NCBI GenBank assembly: GCA_023461035.1
Contig: JAEWOD010000012.1
Location: forward strand, 68,612 to 132,611
Origin: Bacteroidota bacterium
GTDB taxonomy: Bacteria; Bacteroidota; Bacteroidia; Flavobacteriales; Weeksellaceae
Reading direction: 5' to 3'
Length of the DNA stretch: 64,000 nucleotides
The position numbers were made by a program, and so were the translations under genes. A model generated the notes under the pieces. That model was not told where the DNA came from. It made no database searches and saw only the letters and a program-made list of their open reading frames with translations. Below are positions 44,354 through 52,896 of the stretch, piece after piece (the first letter of the stretch is position 1; the number at the start of each line of letters is the position of its first letter).

Positions 44354-47300
44354 TCAGGAAATTAGGGATTCCGATTTTTCCAACAATAAAACACCCAGTT
44401 TCTCCATCGCTTTCTGCACCGATTTCACTTCCTCAAAACGAAGCATAAGGGAATTTTCATCTTCTTTGGATTTAGCTTGTTTTTCTTTGAAACTCGCCAA
44501 TCTCGGATTTTGGTGAAGCGTGGAAATGATATTCTGAAATTTGGAAGACTGAAAATAATCTGACTGCGGCTTACTGATGAAATAAGCCAGCATCACGCCT
44601 TTTTTCAACACAATCCGCTCGAAACCAAGCTCTTTCGCCATCCATTTCAACTTCATGCTTTCCAGCAAATTGGAAACTTCTTTTGGATATTCACCGAAGC
44701 GATCCACGATATTCGTTTCAAATTCCGATAGTTTTTCGTTGGATTCGATTCCTGCCAATTCGTTATAAAGCGCCAATCTCTCCTCTGCATTATTCACATA
44801 ATCGTCCGGAATCAGAATTTGCAAATCGGTATCGATCTGAATATCGGAAACATAGATTTTATCGTCCGGGTTTTGAGTATCAAACAAATCTTTGAAATCG
44901 GTTTCTTTGAGTTCTTCTATGGCTTCGTTCAGGATTTTCTGATAAGTCTCAAATCCAATCTCCGAAATAAATCCCGATTGTTCCGCCCCCAACATATTTC
45001 CGGCTCCACGAATTTCCAAATCTTTCATCGCAATGTTGAATCCGGAACCCAAATCGGAGAATTGTTCGATAGCCTGCAAACGTTTTCTGGCTTCATTGGT
45101 CAAAGTCGAAACCGGCGGAGCGATCAGATAACAAAACGCTTTCCGGTTACTTCTCCCCACACGTCCACGCATTTGGTGCAGGTCTGCCAAACCGAAGTTT
45201 TGCGCATCTCCAATCAAAATTGTGTTAGCATTTGGAACATCCAAACCGTTTTCCACAATCGTCGTCGAAATCAACACATCAAACTTCCCTTCCATAAAAT
45301 CCAAAATCACTTTTTCCAGATCATCACCTTTCATCTGACCGTGACCGGTCGCAATTTTCGCATCGGGCACCAACCGCTGAATCATTCCGGCAATTTCTTT
45401 CAGCGAATCAATGCGGTTATGAATAAAGAAAACCTGTCCGCCTCGTTGCAATTCGTAGAAAACCGCATCCCTGATTTGTTCTTCGTTAAACCCTATTAAT
45501 TGTGTATCAATTGGTTGTCTGTTTGGAGGCGGCGTTTTGATGATGGATAAATCACGGGCTGCCATGAGCGAAAACTGTAAAGTTCTCGGAATCGGAGTTG
45601 CCGTTAAAGTCAGCGTATCCACATTGGAACGTAGCGTTTTGAGTTTATCCTTCACGCCTACTCCGAATTTGTGTTCTTCATCAACAATCAATAACCCCAA
45701 ATCTTTGTATTTCACATCTTTGTTAACCAATTGATGCGTGCCGATGATGATGTCAATTTTGCCTTCGGCTAATTTTTCAAGGATTTCTTTTTTCTGTTTT
45801 GCAGATTTAAAACGGTTAAGATAGGCGACCGTAACCGGCATATCTTTCAACCTTTCTGTAAAAGTTTTGAAATGCTGAAATGCCAAAATGGTCGTCGGCA
45901 CCAAAACAGCAGTTTGTTTTCCATCTGTTGCTGCTTTGAACGCTGCCCGAATCGCTACTTCCGTTTTTCCGAAACCGACATCGCCACAAACCAACCGATC
46001 CATGGAACGTTCGCTTTCCATATCGGCTTTTACGTCGTTGGTTGCTTTGAGCTGGTCAGGCGTATCTTCATAGATGAAAGAAGCCTCCAGTTCGTTTTGC
46101 AAATAACTGTCCGGCGCAAACTGAAATCCTTTTTGGGCACGGCGTTTAGCGTATAATTTGATTAAGTCAAAAGCAATTTCTTTGACTTTTGTTTTGGTTT
46201 TATTCTTCAGATTTTTCCAAGCTGGAGATCCCAATTTATTGATTTTCGGTTCAGCTCCGTCTTTTCCGGTGAATTTGGCAATTTTATGAAGCGAATGAAT
46301 ACTTACATACAAAATGTCGTTATCTCGGTAAACCAATTTAATGACTTCCTGACTTACGCCCTGCACATTTTGTTTGACCAAACCCGCAAATTTTCCAACT
46401 CCGTGATCTATATGCGTAACGAAATCCCCGATTTGCAGAGAAGTCAGTTCTTTTAGCGTAATGGCTTCTTTTTTGGCAAATGAATTTCGCAGGTTGAATT
46501 TATGGTAACGCTCAAAAATCTGATGATCTGTAAAACAGGTTATTTTTAAATCTTCATCTACAAATCCCTGATGAATTGCGCCGATAACCGGAACGAATTT
46601 TACTTCTTTTGCAATGTCTTCAAAAATGTCATGAAAGCGCTGCACCTGCTTTTCGCCCGAACAAAAAAGATAATTGGTAAATCCATCTTTTGTTTTTTGG
46701 TTCAATTCTTCTGCCAATAAATCAAATTGTTTATTGAACGAAGGTTGTGGTTTTTGGCTGATTTGTATTTGGACCGAATCGTCAAAATAAGGCGTCAAGG
46801 AAAATTCGATAACCGGAAATCTCTTCAGTCCCGATTTGAATTCGATTTCATCTAAAAACAATTCTTTTGGAGATGCATGTTTGAGTTCGCCTGAAAGACG
46901 CTGAAAGGCTTCGCCTGCCAGATTAAAGTTCCGATAAATCGCCGCCTGAACCAAATTCAGATTTTTGGCCATCACAATGGTTTTATCTGAAATATATTCC
47001 AAAAAACTCTCGCGCGAATCCGACGTGAATTTATTTTCCAGATTGGGAACGATGGTAAAACTTTTGACTTTTTCTACCGATAACTGGGTTTCGATGTCAA
47101 AGGAACGAATGCTTTCCACCTCATCCCCGAAAAGAGAAATGCGGAACGGATGCTCTTCAGAAAAGGAAAAAACATCTACGATTCCGCCGCGGATGGAAAA
47201 TTCGCCCGGCTCGGAAACGAAATCGACCCGATGGAATTCGTAGGAAAATAAAACTTCGTTCAGAAAATCTATATCGAGCGAATCGCCTACGGAAACTTTC

Positions 47301-47740
47301 AGTGTGTTTTTGCTCAAAACCTTTCGGGTAACGACTTTTTCAAATAATCCTTCGGAATAAGTAACCACGATTCTTGGTTTTTTGGCACCGTTCAAAGAGT
47401 TCAGAACTTCGGTTCTCAAAACTACATTGGCATTGTTGGTTTCTTCGATTTCATACGGCCGCCGATAGGAATCCGGCAGAAAGAGAACTTCGTCTTTTGA
47501 GAAAAGGGACTCGAGCTCATTCAGCACATAAGCCGCTTCTTCTTTGTCATCCAAAACCAGCAGAACCGGATTTCCGGAAGTTTGCATGATTTGGGCTGTG
47601 AAAAAGGAAAGCGAAGAACCGGCCTGACCTTTTATATGAATTTTTGCCGCATGGTTTTTTTGAATTTGGGCAATGGAATTCTGTACGAAACCAGAAGATT
47701 CGTATTTGTTCAGAACATCATGAATGGTTTTTGTTTCCAA
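44354..47740 (-). CDS. mfd: Transcription-repair coupling factor Mfd
   Basis: A 1128-residue protein: UvrB-homology modules, an RNA-polymerase-interacting domain (IGDFVTHIDHGVGKFAGLVKQ), SF2 helicase Walker A (CGDVGFGKTEV) and DEEH box (LIVDEEHKFGV), the RGAGNMLGAEQSG segment, and a C-terminal TRCF domain. The frame has no ATG start at its 5' end; the TTG at 47740 is proposed, and the open frame reaches further upstream to about 47820, so the N-terminus is uncertain. It removes stalled RNA polymerase and recruits UvrA. Confidence 0.95.
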   Translation of the reverse strand: METKTIHDVLNKYESSGFVQNSIAQIQKNHAAKIHIKGQAGSSLSFFTAQIMQTSGNPVLLVLDDKEEAAYVLNELESLFSKDEVLFLPDSYRRPYEIEETNNANVVLRTEVLNSLNGAKKPRIVVTYSEGLFEKVVTRKVLSKNTLKVSVGDSLDIDFLNEVLFSYEFHRVDFVSEPGEFSIRGGIVDVFSFSEEHPFRISLFGDEVESIRSFDIETQLSVEKVKSFTIVPNLENKFTSDSRESFLEYISDKTIVMAKNLNLVQAAIYRNFNLAGEAFQRLSGELKHASPKELFLDEIEFKSGLKRFPVIEFSLTPYFDDSVQIQISQKPQPSFNKQFDLLAEELNQKTKDGFTNYLFCSGEKQVQRFHDIFEDIAKEVKFVPVIGAIHQGFVDEDLKITCFTDHQIFERYHKFNLRNSFAKKEAITLKELTSLQIGDFVTHIDHGVGKFAGLVKQNVQGVSQEVIKLVYRDNDILYVSIHSLHKIAKFTGKDGAEPKINKLGSPAWKNLKNKTKTKVKEIAFDLIKLYAKRRAQKGFQFAPDSYLQNELEASFIYEDTPDQLKATNDVKADMESERSMDRLVCGDVGFGKTEVAIRAAFKAATDGKQTAVLVPTTILAFQHFKTFTERLKDMPVTVAYLNRFKSAKQKKEILEKLAEGKIDIIIGTHQLVNKDVKYKDLGLLIVDEEHKFGVGVKDKLKTLRSNVDTLTLTATPIPRTLQFSLMAARDLSIIKTPPPNRQPIDTQLIGFNEEQIRDAVFYELQRGGQVFFIHNRIDSLKEIAGMIQRLVPDAKIATGHGQMKGDDLEKVILDFMEGKFDVLISTTIVENGLDVPNANTILIGDAQNFGLADLHQMRGRVGRSNRKAFCYLIAPPVSTLTNEARKRLQAIEQFSDLGSGFNIAMKDLEIRGAGNMLGAEQSGFISEIGFETYQKILNEAIEELKETDFKDLFDTQNPDDKIYVSDIQIDTDLQILIPDDYVNNAEERLALYNELAGIESNEKLSEFETNIVDRFGEYPKEVSNLLESMKLKWMAKELGFERIVLKKGVMLAYFISKPQSDYFQSSKFQNIISTLHQNPRLASFKEKQAKSKEDENSLMLRFEEVKSVQKAMEKLGVLLLEKSESLIS

Positions 47741-47831
47741 AACTTGGGCAAAGGTAAGTTTTTTGCTGGAAGATGGATGCTGAAAGATGGAGGTTTTTAG
47801 CAGGGAGTTAAATATTTAGAATTTGATAAAA

Positions 47832-48248
47832 TCATTTCCGCTCAAACTCGATAGAACCTCCTATGGAATGCGGCTGGACTTCATCTTCATCATACGGGAA
47901 AGTCGGGAGCTTAACTTCTTTTATGAGAATAGTAGAATCGGAAGTTATTTTTTCCAATTTCAAATTGACATAGGCTTGTGTCGTTTTCAGAGGCATCTCT
48001 CTGGAAATACGGATCATTTTCACGTCTATTTTCTGTTCGCCGCTATCGGTCAGTTCGTTGTCGATGTTCAGGTTTTTGGTCACCATTTGGTAAGATTTTC
48101 CGTCCATGACCATTTCTTCGTTCACCATCACTTGGAAATGACATCCTTTTGCCACAATAGAAAGTTCGTATTTTTCTTCCGAGTCGGAATTTTTTACAAA
48201 TGAGAGGATAAAAAATCCGGTGATCAACAACATTAAAAACCTTTGCAT
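47832..48248 (-). CDS. Secreted protein of unknown function
   Basis: A 138-residue protein from ATG 48248 with a signal peptide (MQRFLMLLITGFFILSFVKN). The mature domain is beta-rich (YELSIVAKGCHFQVMVNEEM, MVTKNLNIDNELTDSGEQKI). No family recognised. Confidence 0.65.
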   Translation of the reverse strand: MQRFLMLLITGFFILSFVKNSDSEEKYELSIVAKGCHFQVMVNEEMVMDGKSYQMVTKNLNIDNELTDSGEQKIDVKMIRISREMPLKTTQAYVNLKLEKITSDSTILIKEVKLPTFPYDEDEVQPHSIGGSIEFERK

Positions 48249-48352
48249 ATCAAAAACTGTTTTATTCTCTAAACTCAACGGGCGAAATTAGAAAATAGTT
48301 TGTGAAATAGCTTTTTAGAATTCTAAAAGGTTTGTTAAAATAACGAAGATTG

Positions 48353-49177
48353 CTAACCGATTTTTACCGAGGTCATAGACAAAGACCCTGCAACACAATG
48401 ATTATTAAACACTTCCACTTCCTCTCTCTGATCTTGAAGACCCAAACTATACATCAATGGATAATAGTGATCCGGTGTAGGAATTGCCAGTTTTCCGGAT
48501 TCTCCCAATTCTGAAATATTAAATAATTTGGAATGTTCTTTCTTCTCAATGATGTCCACAAATTTTGAGTTCATCTCTTCCGCCCAATCATATCCAATAT
48601 TTTTGTCAATATTTTTCCAATCAACCATCCGAAGATTGTGCACCATATTTCCACTTCCGATGATTAAAACTCCTTTTTGACGCAGTTTGGCTAATTGTTG
48701 CGCTAAATTATAATGATATTGCGCCGGTTTGAAATAATCAATGCTTAACTGCAAAACGGGAATATCGGCATCGGGAAACATATGTCGAACGACTGTCCAG
48801 GCACCGTGATCCAATCCCCATTCGTGATCCAACCCAACTTCTACGGTACGGATTTCTTTTTGAATTTGCTCTGCCAATTCGGGGCTGCCCGGAGCAGGAT
48901 ACTGCACATCAAATAATTCCTGTGGAAATCCGCCAAAATCATGAATCGTTTTAGGAAAATCCATCGCCGTAACATGGGTGCCTTTAGTCAACCAATGCGC
49001 CGAAACAACCAAAACAGCACTTGGTAAATCCATGGATTTTGCCACATTTGCCCATGCTTGGGAGAACTCATTATCAAGAATTCCGTTCATGGGTGAACCA
49101 TGGCCTATGAAAAGAGCGGGCATTTTCTCGTCACGTTCCTTGAAACCCTGAAGTAAATTTTTAGAAACTGTATTCAT
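48353..49177 (-). CDS. ygiD: DODA-type extradiol ring-opening dioxygenase
   Basis: A ~274-residue LigB-like protein from ATG 49177 with PALFIGHGSPMNGI, VSAHWLTKGTHVT, DHEWGLDHGAWTVV and PVLQLSIDYFK. Family members open catecholic rings, with zinc or iron held by the His residues seen. YgiD-type members act on DOPA in vitro; the physiological substrate is unknown. Confidence 0.92.
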   Translation of the reverse strand: MNTVSKNLLQGFKERDEKMPALFIGHGSPMNGILDNEFSQAWANVAKSMDLPSAVLVVSAHWLTKGTHVTAMDFPKTIHDFGGFPQELFDVQYPAPGSPELAEQIQKEIRTVEVGLDHEWGLDHGAWTVVRHMFPDADIPVLQLSIDYFKPAQYHYNLAQQLAKLRQKGVLIIGSGNMVHNLRMVDWKNIDKNIGYDWAEEMNSKFVDIIEKKEHSKLFNISELGESGKLAIPTPDHYYPLMYSLGLQDQREEVEVFNNHCVAGSLSMTSVKIG

Positions 49178-49273
49178 CTTAAAAAGAATTAGGTACAAAT
49201 TTCCTGAATTTTTTTACTTTAGTCATTACCATAGGTTAGGATTTCAATTTAGTATTCATTTAAAAAATCAGCT

Positions 49274-49984
49274 ATGAAAAATTTAGTATTTCTGTTCTTC
49301 TTCATTTTTTCATTTCATTATGCCCAAAGCACTAAAAACCTTTTGATTTTTACCAAAACAGCAGGTTTCCGTCATGAATGCATCGAAAAAGGAGTAGAAA
49401 GTATTTCAGAAATTCTTCAAACAAATGGCATTCGTTTTTATCACACAGAAGACAGCAGATTCTTTATTGCAGATTCTTTGAAACAATTTGATGGCGTTCT
49501 ATTTCTCAACACCACAGGAGATATTTTAAATGAAGAACAGCAACAAGCACTTGAAACATTTTTCAAATCGGGAAAGGGGTTTATAGGCATTCATTCTGCT
49601 ACAGATACAGAATATGATTGGCCTTGGTATGGTAAACTCATAGGTGGCTATTTTAAAAGCCACCCAAAAATTCAGAAGGCTCAATTGGAGATAAAAGCCC
49701 CTACTCATATTTCCACCCGCCATTTGGAAAAAAGGTGGCTTCATGAAGATGAATGGTATAATTTTAAACAACTTCATCCTAATATACAAATTTTGATGTA
49801 TGTGGACGAATCCAGTTATCAGGGTGGCGAAATGGGAGATAATCATCCTGTTTCTTGGTACAGGGAATTTGAAGGAGGTCGTATGTTCTATACCGCATTG
49901 GGGCATACTTTGGAATCCTATGATGATGTCAATTTCAGAAAACATATTTTAGGAGGTATTTTATATGTTTTGAAATTGGATTAA
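49274..49984 (+). CDS. Secreted ThuA-like domain protein
   Basis: A 236-residue protein with a signal peptide (MKNLVFLFFFIFSFHYAQS) and a ThuA/trehalose-utilisation fold: NLLIFTKTAGFRHECIEKG, GKGFIGIHSATDTEYDWPWYG, DEWYNF and HPVSWYREFEGGRMFYTALGH. It is a glutamine-amidotransferase-like sugar protein of uncertain reaction. Confidence 0.93.
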   Translation: MKNLVFLFFFIFSFHYAQSTKNLLIFTKTAGFRHECIEKGVESISEILQTNGIRFYHTEDSRFFIADSLKQFDGVLFLNTTGDILNEEQQQALETFFKSGKGFIGIHSATDTEYDWPWYGKLIGGYFKSHPKIQKAQLEIKAPTHISTRHLEKRWLHEDEWYNFKQLHPNIQILMYVDESSYQGGEMGDNHPVSWYREFEGGRMFYTALGHTLESYDDVNFRKHILGGILYVLKLD

Positions 49985-50046
49985 AGTTCAACCAACCTTT
50001 TTTTATAATCCGGCATCTAATTTATTAAACACTTAAAATTAGAAAT

Positions 50047-50766
50047 ATGTCAGACGCTATAAAAATCAAACCATGTAATGTAGGTTGGGATCAAATGACT
50101 CCGGAAGAAAAAGGAAGACACTGTTCGCTTTGTTCTAAAACGGTAGTGGATTTCACCCAAATGAAAAAAGAAGAAATCCAATGGGAACTAAAAAATTATT
50201 TTGCAAAAGGACAAAGCGTTTGTGGTCATTTTCTGGCAAAAGATGTGGATGAAATTGTCGTGGAAGTTCCGGTTCAATTATTTTCCAAACGAATGAATTT
50301 TCATAAACAATTTGCATTGGCACTCTTGGTTGTGATGGGGACTTCTCTTTTGAGCTGTACCAATAATCAAGGGGAAAAAGAACGACTCAGTGAAGTTGTG
50401 ATTACAGAAAATGTACGAGGAATCGATACGCTTTCTACTCCTGCTGATTCTTCAAACATAGAAATAGATTTACCCGAAAAAAATGGCAAAATCATTCCGA
50501 TAATGGAAGGAGAAATTTCGGTTCCACCCGTTACCTCAATTCCAAATGAACCTCTTTCCGGCATTCCTATTCCACCTGAAGATGTTGTGAAAGGCGATGT
50601 GTCCATCATCAGACCTAAGGTTGTAGGCGAACCTGCTGTAATAAAGGATTCGATTCCTATCAAAGAAAATTGCATCCTTCCGGAAGAATCAGATAGTTTA
50701 CTCAACGATGTGCCGAAAATTATGGGGAAAATTGCTGTTCCGACGCTGGAAAAAAACTCAAAATAG
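50047..50766 (+). CDS. Membrane-anchored protein with N-terminal Cys cluster
   Basis: A 239-residue protein. The first 65 residues carry CNVGWDQMTPEEKGRHCSLCSKTVVDFT and CGHFLA, a likely zinc-binding knot. One membrane segment follows (FALALLVVMGTSLLS), then a Pro/Ile-rich low-complexity tail with repeated P-x-P-E segments. Known in Bacteroidota with no function named. Its stop codon overlaps the left island border. Confidence 0.75.
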   Translation: MSDAIKIKPCNVGWDQMTPEEKGRHCSLCSKTVVDFTQMKKEEIQWELKNYFAKGQSVCGHFLAKDVDEIVVEVPVQLFSKRMNFHKQFALALLVVMGTSLLSCTNNQGEKERLSEVVITENVRGIDTLSTPADSSNIEIDLPEKNGKIIPIMEGEISVPPVTSIPNEPLSGIPIPPEDVVKGDVSIIRPKVVGEPAVIKDSIPIKENCILPEESDSLLNDVPKIMGKIAVPTLEKNSK

Positions 50767-50778
50767 TGGAGCTGGCGG
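50765..50778. other. attL (left att-like repeat)
   Basis: Fourteen bases identical to the tmRNA 3' end at 63681-63694. They overlap the stop codon (TAG 50764-50766) of the preceding gene. Confidence 0.75.
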
Positions 50779-50917
50779 TTCTCCTTGGATGAACTTGAAT
50801 GAAGCGAAATGAATCCGAATGAGATATTAAAAGCTTATTAATCATCGAATTAACCTCTCATTTGAAAAATAGAATATTAAGAACCAAACACTTAGAAATG
50901 GTACGATTTTCACCAAT

Positions 50918-50957
50918 GTGGGGAACAGGTGGGGATTAAAAAAGTGCTTAAAAGTTT
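50918..50957. repeat. Left-end integrase arm-like repeats
   Basis: GTGGGGAACAGGTGGGGA (50918-50935) is followed by TTAAAAAAGTGCTTAAAAGTTT (50936-50957). Both have close copies near the right end in the opposite order (63580-63623). The first matches 16/18 bases and itself consists of two GTGGGGA boxes. Confidence 0.6.
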
Positions 50958-51255
50958 GGAAATGTCATAAAATTGTCGTATATTTGCAGAGCAAAATCTC
51001 TTAAGACGGAGGTTTTGCATTTTTATTTATTGAAATTCTGAATCTATAGAGCTTCATCCTGACTTATTCAGGTGAGCACCAACCTGCGAGACCCAACTCG
51101 TAAGGTGGTTCAATGATTCGGCAATCTATGCAAGGCTCAAAAGCTAAACAAAGGTGCAGGTTCCTGCCTGTATGACATTCGTGTATAGTTTAGATTATAC
51201 TCCTTGCTTTCAATGAACAATTTGAAAAAAGGATGTTAAATCTTAATCTATAGTT
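50955..51255 (+). ncRNA. Promoter and structured leader upstream of the integrase
   Basis: TTTG (50955-50958), 20 bases and TATATTTG (50979-50986) form a good promoter. The transcript would start almost at a 10-bp hairpin (50991-51000 with 51009-51018). Further hairpins are 51058-51062/51068-51072, a nested ACCAACCT-GCGAG/CTCGT-AGGTGGT (51078-51109) and GTATA/TATAC (51183-51200). About 265 bases of leader precede ATG 51256, which is far longer than other leaders here. Confidence 0.55.
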
Positions 51256-52566
51256 ATGAAAGTAAAATTCATTTTGAAAAATCCTAAAGAGGGTAAAAAT
51301 ACCATTCACATGAGAGTGAGAGTTGGGCGGGCTATTGACTTATCAATTGCAACTAAGGAAAGTGCGTGTCTTGAAGACTGGGATGAGAGAAACCAGTGTT
51401 TGTATGAAGAGTACACAGAGTCCAAAAAGGGCAAGGAAATCATAAAAAGAGATGCCGAAACAAAACAAAAAATTCTCGAAAACAAGGAAGTAAACTACAG
51501 ATTGTTTGAGCTGAAAAAGATAGTTGAGTCAGCTTATAAGTCAACTTCTGAAAGAATTGATAAAGACTGGTTAACAAATTTGATTTACCCTGAACCAGAT
51601 GAGTCTGATGAGGCAAACGTCTCCTTTACTGACTATTGCAGTAAATTTATTGAAGCAAGGGGCAAGAGCATTAGCAAAGCCTATGTTTCAAAAATAAACA
51701 GCATTAAGGCAATTGTTGAAAGGTACACCGAACATCGCAGGTTGAAGCAATTGAATTTAACCGACATAGACAATGACTTCAAGAATGATTTTGAAAAGTA
51801 CTGCTTAGAAATAGAGAAATACTCTGTTAATTATTTTGAACGGAATTTCAAGTTCATTAAAACAATCCTGTTCCATGCACAACAGAATGGGCATCAGATA
51901 TTTCATGGGTTAAACAGGATAAAATGCCGTACAGTAAAGTCAATGTTTGTGATTTTAACTCCTGATGAATTGGAATTGATTGAAAATGAAACATTCTCAG
52001 ATGAACATCTTAAGACTGCAAGAGATTGGTTACTGATTTCATGTCACAGCGGTCAACGTGTTTCAGATTTCATGAGATTTGATACAAGCATGATAACAGA
52101 AAGGGTGGTTAAAGGAGAGTTGAAGTATTTTATTGAATTTGTTCAAGTAAAAACTAAAAAGCAGATGGTTCTCCCACTTCATAACAAAATAGTAGAAATT
52201 CTAAAAAAAAGGAATTGGTCATTTCCCAGAAAAATGTCAGAAGCAAGGTATAATGAGCATATTAAAAAGGTTTGTGAACAGGCAGGAATTAATGATATGG
52301 TAGAAGGAAGCCTATCAATTAAAGAAAAATCTGAATTCATCAAACATAGAAAGAAGAATAACCGAAGAAAGGTGCATGGAACTTATCCAAAACACCTGTT
52401 AGTGAGTTCCCATATTGGTAGAAGAAGCTTTGCTTCCAACAATTTTGGTACAATACCAACTACACTCTTGATGGTGGCTACAGGGCATTCAAGCCCAAAT
52501 ATGTTGATGAAGTATATTGGGAAGATTGACGAAGTACAATCCATGATGTTAGCCGAATATTTTTAA
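51256..52566 (+). CDS. Tyrosine site-specific integrase
   Basis: A 436-residue recombinase: an N-terminal arm-binding region, a central helical domain (~125-225, SFTDYCSKFIEARGKSISKAY) and a catalytic domain with the Arg in HSGQRVSDFM, HxxR in HIGRRSF, His in GHSSPNM and the Tyr in LMKYIGKI. All catalytic residues are present. It presumably recombines at the ssrA end. Confidence 0.95.
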   Translation: MKVKFILKNPKEGKNTIHMRVRVGRAIDLSIATKESACLEDWDERNQCLYEEYTESKKGKEIIKRDAETKQKILENKEVNYRLFELKKIVESAYKSTSERIDKDWLTNLIYPEPDESDEANVSFTDYCSKFIEARGKSISKAYVSKINSIKAIVERYTEHRRLKQLNLTDIDNDFKNDFEKYCLEIEKYSVNYFERNFKFIKTILFHAQQNGHQIFHGLNRIKCRTVKSMFVILTPDELELIENETFSDEHLKTARDWLLISCHSGQRVSDFMRFDTSMITERVVKGELKYFIEFVQVKTKKQMVLPLHNKIVEILKKRNWSFPRKMSEARYNEHIKKVCEQAGINDMVEGSLSIKEKSEFIKHRKKNNRRKVHGTYPKHLLVSSHIGRRSFASNNFGTIPTTLLMVATGHSSPNMLMKYIGKIDEVQSMMLAEYF

Positions 52567-52593
52567 ACAAACAATAATTTAAGGAGAAGAAAT

Positions 52594-52896
52594 ATGAGTG
52601 AAATTATTTTAACAAGCCAAGATAATCTCAGAGAGATTATGGCACAGGTAGTAGAGGAAAAATTGATTGTTTTTAAACATTGGTTTGAATCTCAAAAGAT
52701 TAATGATGAGAGACCATTGACCAGAAAGGAAGCGATGAAGTATTTAAGCTTACCAAAATCTACTTTTTGTAGGTATTTATCTAAAGGTTATATACCATAT
52801 TATGAATTTGGGGATAGGGATTATTACAGACGTAATGAACTTGATGAAGCAATGATACCATTTAACAAACGTACAATTCAAAAATTAGTCTCGTGA
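52594..52896 (+). CDS. Helix-turn-helix excisionase-like protein
   Basis: A 100-residue protein with LTRKEAMKYLSLPKSTFCRYL then KGYIPYYEFGDRDYYRRNELDEAM, the MerR-like winged-helix pattern of recombination directionality factors (HTH_17 type). It has an AAGGAG box 8 bases before the ATG, unusual in this phylum. Its TGA overlaps the GTG start of the polymerase-like gene. Confidence 0.85.
   Translation: MSEIILTSQDNLREIMAQVVEEKLIVFKHWFESQKINDERPLTRKEAMKYLSLPKSTFCRYLSKGYIPYYEFGDRDYYRRNELDEAMIPFNKRTIQKLVS

Noticed and set aside
50047..50766. Part of the island
   Set aside because: Its stop codon merely overlaps the left att copy; composition and type agree with the chromosomal side.
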